A DNA stretch of 64,000 nucleotides from Alphaproteobacteria bacterium (GTDB lineage Bacteria > Myxococcota_A > UBA796 > GCA-2862545), in NCBI GenBank assembly GCA_020632885.1, contig JACKEQ010000004.1, positions 1 to 64,000 on the forward strand. Direction: 5' to 3'. The notes under the pieces are model-generated. The model was not told the origin of the DNA, made no database searches, and was given only the letters and a program-made list of their open reading frames with translations. Numbering within the stretch: position 1 is the first letter of the stretch; the number at the start of each line of letters is the position of its first letter. This document shows positions 1 through 10,220 of this stretch, one piece after another. A program made the translations under genes and the position numbers.

Positions 1-3000
1 CGCGCCGAGCTGCGCGACAAGACCGAGCGCGCCTGGTGGGTCGACCACGACGGCCAGCGCGAGCTGCACCTCGAGGCCATCGGGCGCTACGTGGGCGACC
101 TCCGCCTCTGGCGCGACGGCACGTGGCTCGTGGACGCGAAGCCACGCTGCTCCACCTGGACCCCCGTGTCCGGCCAGCCCCTCCAGCGCTGCACCCTCAC
201 CGTGCGCACCGAGCCCGGCCTGTACCAGCTCGTGGCCTACGGTGGCCCCGGCGAGCCCTGGGCGAACGACGAGGTGGACACGTCCCTCACCGTACGCTGG
301 GACCTCCCCGCGCGCGCCGGCAACGGGCGCATCACCGGCCGTCTCGACGCCACCGGGCGCTACCTCCTCGAGCTCGACCGCGAGATCGACGTCGCCCACG
401 TGGCCCTCGACGAGCAAGCTCCCATCGACCTGCACTTCCAGGACCTCGGGTCCGCGCCCTTCGAGCTCGGGAGCCCCGAGGCCACCATCACCGACACGAG
501 CCGGCTGCCGATCGCGACGGCCTCCCGCACCGGGAGCTCTCCGCGGGTCGTGGGGGTCACGGGCCCGCCGGGACAGCGCTTCACGCTCACGTGGTTCGAC
601 CAGCGCTCGTGGATCCCGGTCTCGGCGGGTCCGCTGCTGCTCACGTCCCTCTCCACGGGCCGCTGGAACGACGACTTCCCGCCCACCGCGGCGGTCGTGC
701 ACACCCGCTCGGACGGCCGTGTGGAGCGGGTCGGCGAGGTCGCCGTGGAGGTCGGCTCCGGCGAGGTGTTCCGGAAGCGCTTCAACCTCCTCGAGCCCGT
801 GCGGTTCCTGCTCCGGGTGCCCACCACGGCCACCCACGCCCTGCGCCTCACAGAGGGCCAGGGCACCGTCCTGGTCGAGCCGTTCTTCGTCTCCCCACCC
901 GAGCGGTACAAGGCGCCCCCAGCCCGCCCGGGCGCGTGGGAGGAGGAGCTCGGCGCGGGTCTCTACCGGGTCACGCTCACGCCCACGAATGCCGGCATCG
1001 CCACGCTCGAGGTGACCCGGAACGACTGGTCGGACGTCGCCCAGCGCCAGGTCTCCACCAGCCGCGAGGTCTCCCTGCTCCCAGAGCTCCGGCTCGCCCT
1101 CGACCTCCCGCCGATCAAGGACACCTACCGGGCCTACGTGTTCGACGGCGAGGCGCGCACCGGCCTCAATCCCGTCAGCACACCCCTCGACCTCCGGGCC
1201 ACCCACGCCCTCGCCCTCGGTCCGGGCGAGAGCTGGACGACCGGCGTGAGCGCGCCCGACCCCGTGCGGGTGCAGGCGCTCTACCCCGACGGAGAGCCCA
1301 TGGACATCGAGCTCCTCGGGCGCCGCGACAGCGCGCTGGACGTCCAGCGGGGCTCCTGGGCCCTCACCCTCCACAACACCCGCAAGGTGCCCGTGGTGGT
1401 CGGACTCGGCCCCGTGCCCGAGACGGCTCCCGCGCGCCCGCTGCCGCCGGGCCGGCTCACGGCGCTCCCCGACTTCCCCACCCTCACCAACGGTCAGCCG
1501 TACTTCATGGACCTCGGGCGCACCGAGCAGCGCACCCTGAAGCTCGAGGTCGCGCGGGACGGCCTGTACCACCTCCAGTCCACCGGGCTGCTGGCGACGT
1601 CCGGATCCCTCCGGAACCGCGTCACGACGGGCCTCGGCAACGGGTCGGAGAACGGCGTGGGCCGGAACTTCCGCATCGCGCGGTTCCTGCTCTCCGGCGA
1701 GTACCAGGTCACCGTGGGCGCCCAGGGACGCACGGCCGGCCACCTCGGCGTGGAGCTCGCGGACGTGCCCATGGTGGACGGCGGGAAGCTCGGTCTCGAC
1801 GAGGAGGCCCGCGTCACGCTCCCGGCGGAGACCGGCGTGGTGTACCGGTTCGACGTGCCCACGACCTCCGACGTGCGCATCCGCTCCGCCAGCCCGGAGC
1901 GCGCGTACCCCTGTCGCCTCGAGGACCCCGACGGGTGGCCGGTCGTCGCTCCGACGGAGCGCTGCGACACGTCCGTCCGTCTGGAGCCCGGAAGCTATGT
2001 CCTGCGCTCGCTGCCCGACCCCGTGCTCACCAAGCGCACCACCTCCCTCACCACCTCCCCGCTGCCCGAGCCCCTCCAGGGCCATGGTCCGTTCGCCCTC
2101 GCGCTCGGCACCCGGGTCGAGAAGACCTGGGTCGAGCCGGTGGGCGACGGTGACCGGCCCGAGGACGTGTTCACCCTCGCCATGCCCGCGAAGGCGGACG
2201 TCACCGTGAGCCTCTCCACCGAGATGAAGGGCGAGGTCCGCCAGGGCGGGAAGGTCGTGGGCCGCATCGTGCCCGGGCGCGCCTGGACGGGCCCCCTCGA
2301 GCGGGGCGAGGCGACCGTGGCCGTGCAGACGGCGCGGCGCGGCACCGGCATCCCGTACGCCCTCACCGCCCGCTCGGACGTGCTGCTCGTCGGCCAGGAC
2401 CGGCGGGTGTCCCTGCCGACGACCCTCCCCATCCGGGTCGGCGAGGACGGGCTGGTCACGCTGCGGTCCGACGGCCTCGCGGACGCCCGGGCGCGCCTGA
2501 TCGACGCCTCCGGAGCCCTGGTGGCGGCCAACGACGACCGCCCGGACGGCTGGGACTTCCAGATCGCCCAGTGGCTCGAGGCGGGCGACTACACCCTGCA
2601 GGTCGACCGCGTCGGCAACCGCCGCGACACGCGCATCGTCATGGAAGCGCCCGTGGAGACGGAGGGTCCGGCCCTGGACCTCGGCGGGAAGCCCGTCACC
2701 CTGCCCGTGAGCGCCCGGCCCACGGTGCACGCCGTGGACCTGGGGAAGGCCCGCAAGCTCCTCGCCGTGCGCGCGACCTCCGACCAGAACCTCGGCCTCT
2801 CCGTGCAGATCGAGACCGCCGCGGGCTGGACGAGCCTCGGCACCGCCTCCGGCCGCGACGTGGACCTCGTGGCCCGCCGGAACCCCGGGGCGCCCGTGCG
2901 GGTGCGCCTGTGGTCGGTGGACGGACGCTCGGGCACCGCGCAGGTGACCGTGGAGGTCCCGAAGTCCAAGGGGGCCTCCGAGGAGCAGCTCGCGAACGGG

Positions 3001-4509
3001 CTGGAGCTCGGCGAGATCGGAGCCCTCGCCACCGGCAACGTGCAGCCGGGCCTCTTCCGGGTGCTCGGCGACCGCTCGCGGCTCCAGGTGTGCCCCGAGC
3101 TCGCGGTCCCCTGCCGGCCTGCCGGCTCCATCGTGGCTCTCGACGGCACGGCGATGCTCGTGGGCGAGCGCTTCCAGCTCGAACGCGTGGACCTCACGCA
3201 GTCCGTGCCCGTCGAGCTGTCCGCGAGCCCGACGCCCCTCGGCGCCGGCATGTCGGGCCTCTCCGCGCTCTCGGTGCGCACGGGGACCGCGCTGCCCGGC
3301 GTCCGCCTCGGTGGCGATCACGCCGTGGCCAGCGGGGACGGAGCCACCCTCGCGGTGGGCTGGGGTCCCGCGGAGGTCTGGGGTGACGGTGGCGCCCGCC
3401 TGCGCGCCGTGGCCCTGCAGAGCGAGCGGATGTCGTGGAGCGCCGACCGCGAGGAGCGCCTCGAGGTCGCCCCCCGCACCGCCCTGCGCATCCCCCTCGA
3501 CAAGGTCGACCGCGACTACCCGCTGGCCCTCCAGCGCGGGCTCTTCGCGCGCATCGCCGGGGCCGCCGTGTGGGCCGACGCCACCGCCAAGCAGGCCGTC
3601 CTCCCGGGCCGCGGCGAGCTCCTGGTGGCGAACCCCACCGACGCCCCGCTGTTCGTCACGCTGTCCCCGCCCGTCGACGTGTCCCGCGAGCTGAAGCCCG
3701 ACAGCGCCATCGAGGGTCTCGAGGTGCGCCCGGCCTCCCGCGTCGTCACCGTGGACGCCAGGGTCGGCGTGGTGAAGGCCCACAACGGCACCGTCCGGTT
3801 CCGCGCGGAGGACGGCAGCGTGCGGTCCGGCGCGTCGGTGGCCGTCGATCAGCCCGGCTGGATCGAGCTCGTCCACGGTCGGGGCTGGGTCTCGCTCTGG
3901 TCGGAGGCCACCCGCCCCGGTCCGCACCGCGAGGCCACCCGCAAGGTCGACCTGCGCGAGCCCGGCGTGCACCGCCTCACCGCCGATGGCCCGTTCGTCG
4001 CCCAGATCGGTGGACCCGTCCCGCACGTGGAGCTGCGCCCCGAAGGCGGGAGCGTCGACGTGCTCGTCACGGGCCCGAGCGTGCCCGTCGGCGTGCGTCC
4101 CCTCGGCGACCAGCCCGACGTCCGCCTCGACGAGCGCCTCGTTCCCGTGACGACCCTGCACGAGGGCCTCGGGCCCGAGCTGCTCCTCGAGGGGGGCCGC
4201 GACGCCTGGTTCCGCTTCGAGCTCGACCAGGACGGCCCCGTGGGCGTCGGCGTGCGCGCGGAGGCCGACCGCGTCGAGGCCCGCGTGGTCTCCCCCACCG
4301 GCGAGGTCGTCGCCCGGGGGGTCGTCGCGATGCCCGACCTCACGGCCGGCACCTGGTACCTCGTGCTCTCCCAGTCCCCCGACGCCCCGCCCGTCCGCGC
4401 CCGGCCCGCCCTGGCCGGCCTGGAACGACCGGACACGGGGCCCCCAGCGGACGTCGTCCGCACGTACCTCGAGCGCGCGGGCTTCGTGGCCGCCGGAGGT
4501 GAGAAGTGA
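1..4509 (+). CDS. Giant secreted PPC-like beta-sandwich protein, 5' end cut by the window
   Basis: The frame is open from base 1, so the true start lies upstream and at least 1,502 residues are present. The protein is rich in repeated beta-sandwich segments of the bacterial pre-peptidase C-terminal (PPC) type. The clearest is encoded around 2440-2640, where an LxDxxG...NDDRPDG...LEAGDYTLQV pattern is visible; weaker copies lie near 1500-1760, 1840-2010 and 4200-4380. No catalytic motif was seen. The stop overlaps the GTG of the alpha-2-macroglobulin gene by four bases (GTGA), so the two are probably co-translated. An extracytoplasmic structural or binding partner of the macroglobulin/PBP1C pair is an inference from position. 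The family itself is not one I recognise. Confidence 0.8.
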   Translation, partial: RAELRDKTERAWWVDHDGQRELHLEAIGRYVGDLRLWRDGTWLVDAKPRCSTWTPVSGQPLQRCTLTVRTEPGLYQLVAYGGPGEPWANDEVDTSLTVRWDLPARAGNGRITGRLDATGRYLLELDREIDVAHVALDEQAPIDLHFQDLGSAPFELGSPEATITDTSRLPIATASRTGSSPRVVGVTGPPGQRFTLTWFDQRSWIPVSAGPLLLTSLSTGRWNDDFPPTAAVVHTRSDGRVERVGEVAVEVGSGEVFRKRFNLLEPVRFLLRVPTTATHALRLTEGQGTVLVEPFFVSPPERYKAPPARPGAWEEELGAGLYRVTLTPTNAGIATLEVTRNDWSDVAQRQVSTSREVSLLPELRLALDLPPIKDTYRAYVFDGEARTGLNPVSTPLDLRATHALALGPGESWTTGVSAPDPVRVQALYPDGEPMDIELLGRRDSALDVQRGSWALTLHNTRKVPVVVGLGPVPETAPARPLPPGRLTALPDFPTLTNGQPYFMDLGRTEQRTLKLEVARDGLYHLQSTGLLATSGSLRNRVTTGLGNGSENGVGRNFRIARFLLSGEYQVTVGAQGRTAGHLGVELADVPMVDGGKLGLDEEARVTLPAETGVVYRFDVPTTSDVRIRSASPERAYPCRLEDPDGWPVVAPTERCDTSVRLEPGSYVLRSLPDPVLTKRTTSLTTSPLPEPLQGHGPFALALGTRVEKTWVEPVGDGDRPEDVFTLAMPAKADVTVSLSTEMKGEVRQGGKVVGRIVPGRAWTGPLERGEATVAVQTARRGTGIPYALTARSDVLLVGQDRRVSLPTTLPIRVGEDGLVTLRSDGLADARARLIDASGALVAANDDRPDGWDFQIAQWLEAGDYTLQVDRVGNRRDTRIVMEAPVETEGPALDLGGKPVTLPVSARPTVHAVDLGKARKLLAVRATSDQNLGLSVQIETAAGWTSLGTASGRDVDLVARRNPGAPVRVRLWSVDGRSGTAQVTVEVPKSKGASEEQLANGLELGEIGALATGNVQPGLFRVLGDRSRLQVCPELAVPCRPAGSIVALDGTAMLVGERFQLERVDLTQSVPVELSASPTPLGAGMSGLSALSVRTGTALPGVRLGGDHAVASGDGATLAVGWGPAEVWGDGGARLRAVALQSERMSWSADREERLEVAPRTALRIPLDKVDRDYPLALQRGLFARIAGAAVWADATAKQAVLPGRGELLVANPTDAPLFVTLSPPVDVSRELKPDSAIEGLEVRPASRVVTVDARVGVVKAHNGTVRFRAEDGSVRSGASVAVDQPGWIELVHGRGWVSLWSEATRPGPHREATRKVDLREPGVHRLTADGPFVAQIGGPVPHVELRPEGGSVDVLVTGPSVPVGVRPLGDQPDVRLDERLVPVTTLHEGLGPELLLEGGRDAWFRFELDQDGPVGVGVRAEADRVEARVVSPTGEVVARGVVAMPDLTAGTWYLVLSQSPDAPPVRARPALAGLERPDTGPPADVVRTYLERAGFVAAGGEK

Positions 4510-7500
4510 ACCGCACCCGTCTCGTCCTGCTCGCCACCCTCCTGGCTGGGGCCTCCCTGACGGCCCTCGCGGGCGGAAGCGACCTGCTCGACGCGCTCCT
4601 CCAGCGCCCCGCGAGCGCCACCGGCACGGTCGTGGTGCCCGACCACCACCTGCGTCGCTGGGACCCCGTCACCCTCTTCCACACGTCCAACCGCGGGACG
4701 CCCGGCCCCGAGGACCACCCCGAGACGCACGTGGAGCTCATCCCCGACCACCCCGGCGCGTGGACCTGGCTGGACGGCAAGACCCTGCAGTTCCGGCCCG
4801 CCGAGCCGTGGCCCCCGATGAGCGTGGTCACCGTGCGCGGCAAGGACGTGCGCACCGACCTGTTCACCCTCTCGCCCCCCCCGATGTCCACCTCGCCGCG
4901 CGACAACTCGGCCACGTCCGGGCCCGTGGACCGCATCGAGCTACGGTTCAGCGACCCCCTGGACCCCGACGCCCTGGCGCGCCTCACGTCCATCGAGGTC
5001 CGCCCGCGGCCCGGGCTCACCGACGACGGCCTCGTGGTGCTCGGCCCCGACGACTTCGAGGTGAAGACCCTGCTGCGCAAGGACAACAAGGAGCCCGTCA
5101 CGTACGCGCTCGTGCTCACGGAGCCCATCGATCGGGGCGCGAGCGTGCGGGTGAACGTCGGTCTCTCGCTCGACGCCACCACCGAGGAGGCCGTGCACAC
5201 GTTCTCCTTCACGACCCCGGAGCCTTTCCGGGTCGACTCGCTCGGGTGCACGGGGCGCCGCATGCCCGTGACGGCGCAGGGGACGGTCTACCCGGCCGAG
5301 CAGCCCCTCCGCTGCACCTCGGACCGGCGCGTGGAGATCGAGCTCAACGCGACCCCGGCCGACATCGGGCCCGTCGTCGCGCGCAACCTCGTGCGCTTCG
5401 AGCCCACCGTGGAGGGCCTGGACGTCACGGTCTCGGGGAGCACCCTCGAGGTCACCGGCGACTTCGCGGACGACCAGCTCTACCGCGTGAGCCTGCACCC
5501 CACCGCGCTCCTCGACACGGCGGGTCGCGCTCTGGACATGAAGGGCGAGAGTGCGGTGCACCTCGTCTTCCCCCGGAAGAGCCCGTTCGTGCGCTGGACC
5601 GCTGGACAGGGTCTCCTCGAGCGCCACGGACCGCTCCGTGTACCTCTCGAGGGTCGCGGTGTCGGCACGATCGACCTCCGGATCCACAAGCTCGACCCCT
5701 TCAACGGTGAGCTCTGGCCGTTCCCCGACGCCCCCATCTCCGTCGACGAGAGCCAGCGTCCGCCCTCCCCCGGCGAGGAGCCCGAGGCGCTCCAGCCCGG
5801 TGCGCGCCCCAACAACTCCGACCTCCAGCGGCGCCTCAGGGCGCTCGGGTCCCCGGGCTTCTCCGCCATCGTGCCGCTCCCCCTGACGGGCGCCACCGGT
5901 CGCGGCGGCCTCGACCTCGCCGAGCCCCTCGCGAAGCTCTCGGGTCGCGAGCGGCCGGGGCACTACCTCGTCGGTGTGCGCGAGGTGGACGGCGCCCGCG
6001 AGCGTCGCTGGATGCGCGTGCAGGTCACCGATCTCGCGCTCTCCACCGTGGAGGACGAGGACGAGGTGCACTTCCTGGTCACGAGCCTGGCGACGGGCCG
6101 GCCGGTGCCGGGAGCCACCGTGCAGCTCGAGGGCATCGACGGCAGCGGGAAGTTCGCCGTGCGAGCGAAGATCCGCACCGGCGCGGACGGCACGGCACGC
6201 TGGAAGGCCCCCGGGAGCGGCGACGGCGACGTGCGGCGCCTGGCGGTCGTCTCCGGTGACGACGTGCTCGTGCTGGACGCCCTGCGCCCGCCGGACGCCT
6301 TCGAGGACGGCACCTGGCGCGACCGTCGCGGCGACTGGCTCTCCTGGGCCTTCCACGACCTCTCGCGGCGCCGGCCCGGCACCCGCGACCTCGGGCACCT
6401 CTTCCCGGAGCGCCCCGTCTACCGTCCCGAGGAGGACGTGTTCCTGAAGGGCTACGCCCGCTACCAGGACCGCGGGCGCCTGACGCCCATGAAGGGCACC
6501 GGGCGCATCGAGATCCAGGGACCGGGAGCCAACTGGACCCTCCCCGTGACGCTGTCGGCGCTGGGCAGCTTCCACGCCGTGTGGTCCGAGAAGGACCTGC
6601 CGACGGGGACGTACTCGGCGCGCTTCGTCCACGACAAGGAGGGCCAGGTCGCGTCCACGAGCTTCCAGGTGGAGGCCTACCGCCTGCCGACCTTCGAGCT
6701 CGACCTGGGCGTGAAGGGTGACGGACCGGTCCCGAACGACACCGCCTTCGACGTCACGGCCACCGCCTCCTACTACGCGGGTGGAGACGTCGCGAACCGC
6801 CCGATCCGCTGGTCCGTCACGCAGTTCCCGCTCACCTGGAACCCCGACGGACCCGAGGGCTTCCTGTACGCCTCGGACGGCCGCTACAGCCGGACGCGCC
6901 GGTTCGACAGCACACCGGCCCTCGACCGCACGGACACCACGGACGCCAAGGGCCACGCGCGCCTCACGCTCGACCCCGGCATCGAGCCGGACGCGCAGCC
7001 CCGCACGTACGTCATCGAGGCCACCGTCACGGACGCCGACGAGCAGACCGTCACGGCGACCCACCGCGTGGACGCCGTGCCCGCCTTCGTCCTCGGCCTG
7101 AAGGCCCCCCGGTACCAGGAGCGCGCGGGTCGGCTGCCCATCGAGGCCATCGCCGTCGGACCGGACGGGAAGCTCCTCGCCGATCGCGAGGTCACCGTGC
7201 GGCTCGTGCAGCGCCAGTGGCACTCGGTGCTCCAGGCCTCCGACTTCTCGGACGGCGTGGCCCGCTACGTCACCGACGTCGTGGACGTCCCCGTGAGCAC
7301 CCAGACGATCCGGACGGGTGCCAGCCCCACGAAGCTCGACCTGGACCTCTCGGGACCCGGCGTCTACGTCGTGGAGCTCGAGGCCCGCGACGCCCTGGGT
7401 CGCGTGCAGGCCGTCACCACCGACCTGTTCGCGGGCGGGAAGGGTGATGTGAGCTGGGCGAAGCCCGAGGCCGGGGTGTTCGAGGTCACCTCGCGCGATC

Positions 7501-10220
7501 CGTCGTGGAAGCCCGGCCAGACCGCGAAGCTCCTGCTCCGTAGCCCCTTCCCGGAGGCGGACGCCCTGGTGGTCGTGGAGACCCCCACGGGCAACCGCTA
7601 CCAGAACGTGCACATCACGGGCGGCAACGCCACGCTGTCGGTGCCCGTCGAGGAGGGCTGGGTCCCGAAGATCCCCGTGCACGTGCTGCTCCGCCGGGGA
7701 CGCAAGGCGGACGCCGGCGTGCTCGGGGGCTCGGACCTCGGGCGCCCGCAGACGGTCGGCACCACGCACTGGCTGCAGGTCGAACCCGTGGAGAACACCG
7801 TGGAGGTGGCCCTGTCGCACCCCGAGCGCGCGATGCCCGGCCAGACGGTGCCCGTGACGGTGGAGCTGAAGGACCCCGACGGCAAGCCCCTCGCGGGCGA
7901 GGTGACCCTCTGGCTCGTGGACCAGGCCGTGCTGGCGCTGGGTACCGAGCAGGCCCTCGACCCCCGGCCCGACTTCATCCGCGCCAGCCCGACGCGCACG
8001 AAGCTCCGGACGTCGCGGAACCTGGCCCTCGGACGGCTGCCGTTCCACGAGATGCCCGGCGGTGACGGCGAGATGGAGGACGCGGCGGAGCCCGAGGCCC
8101 TCCTCGACCAGGCGAGCGTGCGGAAGAACTTCAAGAGCGTGCCCTACTGGGAGCCCACGCTCGCCGTCCCGTCCACGGGCAAGCTCACCGTCCAGGTGCC
8201 GCTGCCCGACAACCTCACGGTCTTCAAGATCCGCGCGAAGGCGGTGAGCGGGGCCTCCCGCTTCGGGGCCGGCAAGTCCTCCCTGCGCGTGCGGCTGCCG
8301 GTGCTCCTGCAGCCCGACCTGCCGCGCTTCGTGCGGCCCGGCGACACCCTCTCCGTCGGTGCCCTGGCGCGCGTCGTCGAGGGCGACGGGGGGGCCGGGA
8401 AGGCCGAGATCCAGGCCACCGGGCTGGAGGTCTCCGGAGGGACGTCGCAGACGTTCACCTGGAACGCCCAGGAGGCCGTGCGGGTCGCGTGGGACGTCGT
8501 GGTGCCCACACCCGCCACGAAGGCCGACGGCACCCTCGAGCGCGACGAGGTGGTCGTGACCGTGGGTGGCCGCCGGGACGGCGACGGCGCGAAGGACGCG
8601 GTGCAGATCCGTCTGCCCCTCGAGGACGACCGCCAGCGGCGCACCCGGCGCCAGGTGCTCGAGCTCCCCGTGGGCCGCTCGGCGGACCTCGAGGCCGTGC
8701 CGGAGCCCGCGCGGCCGGGGTCCCTGCAGCGCACGCTCGTGCTCTCCGACCACCCCGGCATCGTGAAGATGGCGGCCGGCATGGACGTGTTCCTCGCCCG
8801 CCCCGGGACCAGCGCGGGCAGCCGCATCGACCGGACGCGGGCCTTCCTCGGCCTCGGTGAGACCCGCAAGGCGCTCGGCATGGTGGGCGACGAGCAGGTC
8901 GCCCAGGCGGTGGACGAGACCATGGCCTACCTCCGGTCGTGCCTCGACGGGCGCGGGCTCGTGGCGAGCTGGCCGGGCGGTCGGGGGCAGGTGAGCCTGG
9001 CGGCCGACGCGCTGGAGCTGCTCGTGGAGGCCCGCGCCGCCGGGCGCCCCGTGGACCAAGGCCTGCAGCAGGCCCTCGTGCGCGAGCTGAACCGGGCCCT
9101 CCGCAGCGACTACAGCGCCTTCGTGGACGGCGGGAGCTGGTACGAGCGCTCCCGCGCCCTCGAGGCCCTCGCGCGGGCCGGGGAGCTCTCGGAGCCCTAC
9201 CTCACCGAGCTCTCGCGGAACACGCGGTACCTCGGGTCCCTCGGGCGCTCCAGCGTCCTGCTCGCCGCGGTGGCGGGCGGACGCGGGGAGGGCCGGCTCG
9301 CGGACGGTCTCGTGAAGAGCCTCGAAGACGACGTGGTGGTCGGGCTCTACCAGGGCCAGGAGCGCTACCAGGGCCTCCGTGGCGACGGGAACCCGACCAG
9401 CCCGCTCATCGGATCCCGGGAGACCCGGGCGGTCGCGGAGATGACCCGCGCGCTCCTCGCGGCCCGGCCCACCAGCGCGAAGACCGAGCTGATGGTCGAC
9501 GCCCTCGTGCGGCTCGGCGGTGAGGACGGCTGGGGTGGACGGGCGGACGCGCCGGCCCTCCTGGCCCTCGCCCAGCGGCTGAACGACCGCGCCGCCGCCG
9601 ACGTGACGGTGCAGGTCGGCAGCTCCACGCTCACCACGAAGGGCGGCGTGGTCGCGCGCTCCGTGACCGGCGCGGACGCGGAGGTCCTGCGCCATGTGTC
9701 CGGGCCGGACGGCGTCGTCTACGCGCGCACCTCCTGGATCCCCGCCAAGCCGGGCTCCGAGGCCGACAGCCTCCGCGAGGGCTTCGTGGTCACCCGGACC
9801 CTGCGCAACGTGACGTCCGGGAAGCGCGTGGAGCTCGACGAGGGCGGGCGCGAGGTGGCCGCGGGCCTCGGCGACGTCGTCGAGGAGCACGTGCAGGTGA
9901 CCACCCCCGAGAGTCACGTCTACGTCGGCATCACCGTGCCGCTCGCGGCCGGCATGGAGCCCCTGAACCCCGACCTGCGCACGGCGCCCCCGGAGGCGAA
10001 GCCCTCGGCGGCCGACACCCGCGCGCCCACCTGGAAGGTGTTCGGCGACAGCAGCGTGACGTACTGGTTCGAGATGCTGCCCAAGGGCACCTACGACTTC
10101 CGGTTCCGCACGCGGGCCACGACGGCCGGGCGCTTCGTGCAGCCGCCCGCGCGCGCCGAGCTCGTGTTCGAGCCCGCGGTGGTGGGCCAGAGCCCGGGCG
10201 CCTGGGTGAAGGTGCGGTGA
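4506..10220 (+). CDS. Alpha-2-macroglobulin family protein lacking the thioester motif
   Basis: This 1,904-residue protein starts with a hydrophobic signal peptide (about residues 1-23) without a lipobox. Macroglobulin signatures appear in order: an RPVYRPEEDVFLKGYAR strand near residue 637, EAYRLPTFELDL near 722, WLVDQAVLAL near 1137, the A2M domain with a PRFVRPGD motif near 1280, a helical thioester-domain-like region after about 1410, and a final receptor-type beta domain. Bacterial homologues are periplasmic protease traps encoded next to pbpC, as here. Where thioester-bearing members have YGC(L/T)EQ, this protein reads PGTSAGS (residues 1433-1439), so the reactive Cys-Gln bond is absent, as in YfaS-type homologues. 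The gene overlaps both neighbours by GTGA. Confidence 0.93.
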   Translation: MNRTRLVLLATLLAGASLTALAGGSDLLDALLQRPASATGTVVVPDHHLRRWDPVTLFHTSNRGTPGPEDHPETHVELIPDHPGAWTWLDGKTLQFRPAEPWPPMSVVTVRGKDVRTDLFTLSPPPMSTSPRDNSATSGPVDRIELRFSDPLDPDALARLTSIEVRPRPGLTDDGLVVLGPDDFEVKTLLRKDNKEPVTYALVLTEPIDRGASVRVNVGLSLDATTEEAVHTFSFTTPEPFRVDSLGCTGRRMPVTAQGTVYPAEQPLRCTSDRRVEIELNATPADIGPVVARNLVRFEPTVEGLDVTVSGSTLEVTGDFADDQLYRVSLHPTALLDTAGRALDMKGESAVHLVFPRKSPFVRWTAGQGLLERHGPLRVPLEGRGVGTIDLRIHKLDPFNGELWPFPDAPISVDESQRPPSPGEEPEALQPGARPNNSDLQRRLRALGSPGFSAIVPLPLTGATGRGGLDLAEPLAKLSGRERPGHYLVGVREVDGARERRWMRVQVTDLALSTVEDEDEVHFLVTSLATGRPVPGATVQLEGIDGSGKFAVRAKIRTGADGTARWKAPGSGDGDVRRLAVVSGDDVLVLDALRPPDAFEDGTWRDRRGDWLSWAFHDLSRRRPGTRDLGHLFPERPVYRPEEDVFLKGYARYQDRGRLTPMKGTGRIEIQGPGANWTLPVTLSALGSFHAVWSEKDLPTGTYSARFVHDKEGQVASTSFQVEAYRLPTFELDLGVKGDGPVPNDTAFDVTATASYYAGGDVANRPIRWSVTQFPLTWNPDGPEGFLYASDGRYSRTRRFDSTPALDRTDTTDAKGHARLTLDPGIEPDAQPRTYVIEATVTDADEQTVTATHRVDAVPAFVLGLKAPRYQERAGRLPIEAIAVGPDGKLLADREVTVRLVQRQWHSVLQASDFSDGVARYVTDVVDVPVSTQTIRTGASPTKLDLDLSGPGVYVVELEARDALGRVQAVTTDLFAGGKGDVSWAKPEAGVFEVTSRDPSWKPGQTAKLLLRSPFPEADALVVVETPTGNRYQNVHITGGNATLSVPVEEGWVPKIPVHVLLRRGRKADAGVLGGSDLGRPQTVGTTHWLQVEPVENTVEVALSHPERAMPGQTVPVTVELKDPDGKPLAGEVTLWLVDQAVLALGTEQALDPRPDFIRASPTRTKLRTSRNLALGRLPFHEMPGGDGEMEDAAEPEALLDQASVRKNFKSVPYWEPTLAVPSTGKLTVQVPLPDNLTVFKIRAKAVSGASRFGAGKSSLRVRLPVLLQPDLPRFVRPGDTLSVGALARVVEGDGGAGKAEIQATGLEVSGGTSQTFTWNAQEAVRVAWDVVVPTPATKADGTLERDEVVVTVGGRRDGDGAKDAVQIRLPLEDDRQRRTRRQVLELPVGRSADLEAVPEPARPGSLQRTLVLSDHPGIVKMAAGMDVFLARPGTSAGSRIDRTRAFLGLGETRKALGMVGDEQVAQAVDETMAYLRSCLDGRGLVASWPGGRGQVSLAADALELLVEARAAGRPVDQGLQQALVRELNRALRSDYSAFVDGGSWYERSRALEALARAGELSEPYLTELSRNTRYLGSLGRSSVLLAAVAGGRGEGRLADGLVKSLEDDVVVGLYQGQERYQGLRGDGNPTSPLIGSRETRAVAEMTRALLAARPTSAKTELMVDALVRLGGEDGWGGRADAPALLALAQRLNDRAAADVTVQVGSSTLTTKGGVVARSVTGADAEVLRHVSGPDGVVYARTSWIPAKPGSEADSLREGFVVTRTLRNVTSGKRVELDEGGREVAAGLGDVVEEHVQVTTPESHVYVGITVPLAAGMEPLNPDLRTAPPEAKPSAADTRAPTWKVFGDSSVTYWFEMLPKGTYDFRFRTRATTAGRFVQPPARAELVFEPAVVGQSPGAWVKVR

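Noticed and set aside
4941..9917. Very long antisense open frame (over 1,600 codons) opposite the alpha-2-macroglobulin gene
   Set aside because: It is a by-product of high-GC third positions; its His/Gly/Arg-rich composition has no domain and the plus-strand gene is clearly real.
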